Shown here: positions 34,080 to 34,683 of the stretch, piece after piece | Numbering within the stretch: the first letter of the stretch is position 1 | How the letters are laid out: each line of letters starts with the position of its first letter | Assembly (NCBI GenBank): GCA_021812425.1 | Contig: JAKANM010000003.1 | Coordinates: 1-34,683, forward strand | DNA: 34,683 bases | Direction: 5' to 3' | Source: a bacterium | GTDB taxonomy: Bacteria > Patescibacteriota > Patescibacteriia > Magasanikbacterales > GWA2-37-8 | Position numbers and translations under genes: made by a program | Notes under the pieces: generated by a model | Database searches by the model: none | The model's input: only the letters and a program-made list of their open reading frames with translations | Told to the model about the DNA's origin: nothing

Positions 34080-34683
34080 TTATTTAGATAAAACTTCCTC
34101 GATCTTTTTGATCCCTTCAACGCTCGTAATGATCGCCTGCTTTGACAATAATTCAACAACATTCAAATCCTCGGCGCGAGCGGTCTTAACAGCCTTCAAA
34201 TTGTTGGTGACTTTCAAAACCTTGGCATCTTTGCCGGCGGTAACAACCAAAAAAGTTCTTTGTTTGGCCGGTAAAGCTTTCAAAAAAGCGGCAAATAACT
34301 TGGTCTTCGGTTCAGCAAAAGAAAAATCTTCCACTACCCAAAGCGCGCCATTTTGGGCCTTGTCGGACAAACACATGCGAGTAGCAAGGCGTCGGGTTTT
34401 TTTGTTGATCTTGGTAACGTAATTGCGGATTGAAAGCGGACCAAACGCCACGCCGCCGCCCTTCCAAATCGGGGAACGGATTGAACCGTGACGAGCGCGA
34501 CCGGTACCTTTCTGTTGCCACGGCTTCTTGCCGCCGCCATGAACTTCACCGCGATTTTTGGTGTCGGCCCATGATTCGCGCGCGTTATTGCGCTGAGCGA
34601 CAAAAACTTCGTGGATAATTTCCGGCTTTACGGCAACATTAAAAATCTTCTCGTTCAAATCGAGTTCCTTTACTTCCTTACCT
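34080..34683 (-). CDS. rplD: 50S ribosomal protein L4, 5' end truncated by the window edge
   Basis: HEVFVAQRNNARESWADTKNRGEVHGGGKKPWQQKGTGRARHGSIRSPIWKGGGVAFGP. Frame stays open to the window end (GKEVKELDLNEKIF), so the ORF-track TTG at 34658 is not the start. Confidence 0.95.
   Translation of the reverse strand, partial: GKEVKELDLNEKIFNVAVKPEIIHEVFVAQRNNARESWADTKNRGEVHGGGKKPWQQKGTGRARHGSIRSPIWKGGGVAFGPLSIRNYVTKINKKTRRLATRMCLSDKAQNGALWVVEDFSFAEPKTKLFAAFLKALPAKQRTFLVVTAGKDAKVLKVTNNLKAVKTARAEDLNVVELLSKQAIITSVEGIKKIEEVLSK

Noticed and set aside
34658-34683. TTG at 34658 as rplD start
   Set aside because: The frame continues upstream (GKEVKELDL), as expected for L4; the gene is truncated by the window.
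1-34683. CRISPR arrays, IS elements, integrases, prophage genes
   Set aside because: No spaced direct repeats, transposase or phage structural motifs were recognised in any frame.

Overview
Bacterial chromosomal window that looks like a Candidate Phyla Radiation (Patescibacteria) genome. This lineage call is an inference from gene content: a compact S10-spc operon with no rpmD/uL30 between rpsE and rplO, T4SS-pilin-like membrane proteins, and mostly SD-less starts. The left end (1-4891) is a + strand accessory cluster: a divergent ClpB/ClpC-type AAA+ C-terminus, a coiled-coil membrane protein, a TolB-like beta-propeller, a DsbA-fold protein that has lost CxxC, and a Cys-rich T4SS-pilin-like/M15-peptidase fusion. 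It runs into radA. The middle is housekeeping: recG, LCP protein, der, pth, dprA, topA, RSH, parB/parA, metallophosphoesterase, asnS, recO, ruvX, map, adk. It also carries three tRNAs (Arg-GCG, Val-CAC, Leu-CAA) and several small orphan membrane proteins with their own promoters and terminators. The right end is secY plus the spc/S10 ribosomal operon on the minus strand, truncated inside rplD. The most unexpected non-coding signal is an intergenic element present as two full copies (11076-11134 and 29702-29761) plus one partial copy (24093-24111). The two full copies have identical flanking motifs (TTCGCTCG ... GCTCACTCA) around a 12-bp stem whose sequence differs between copies with every change compensated.
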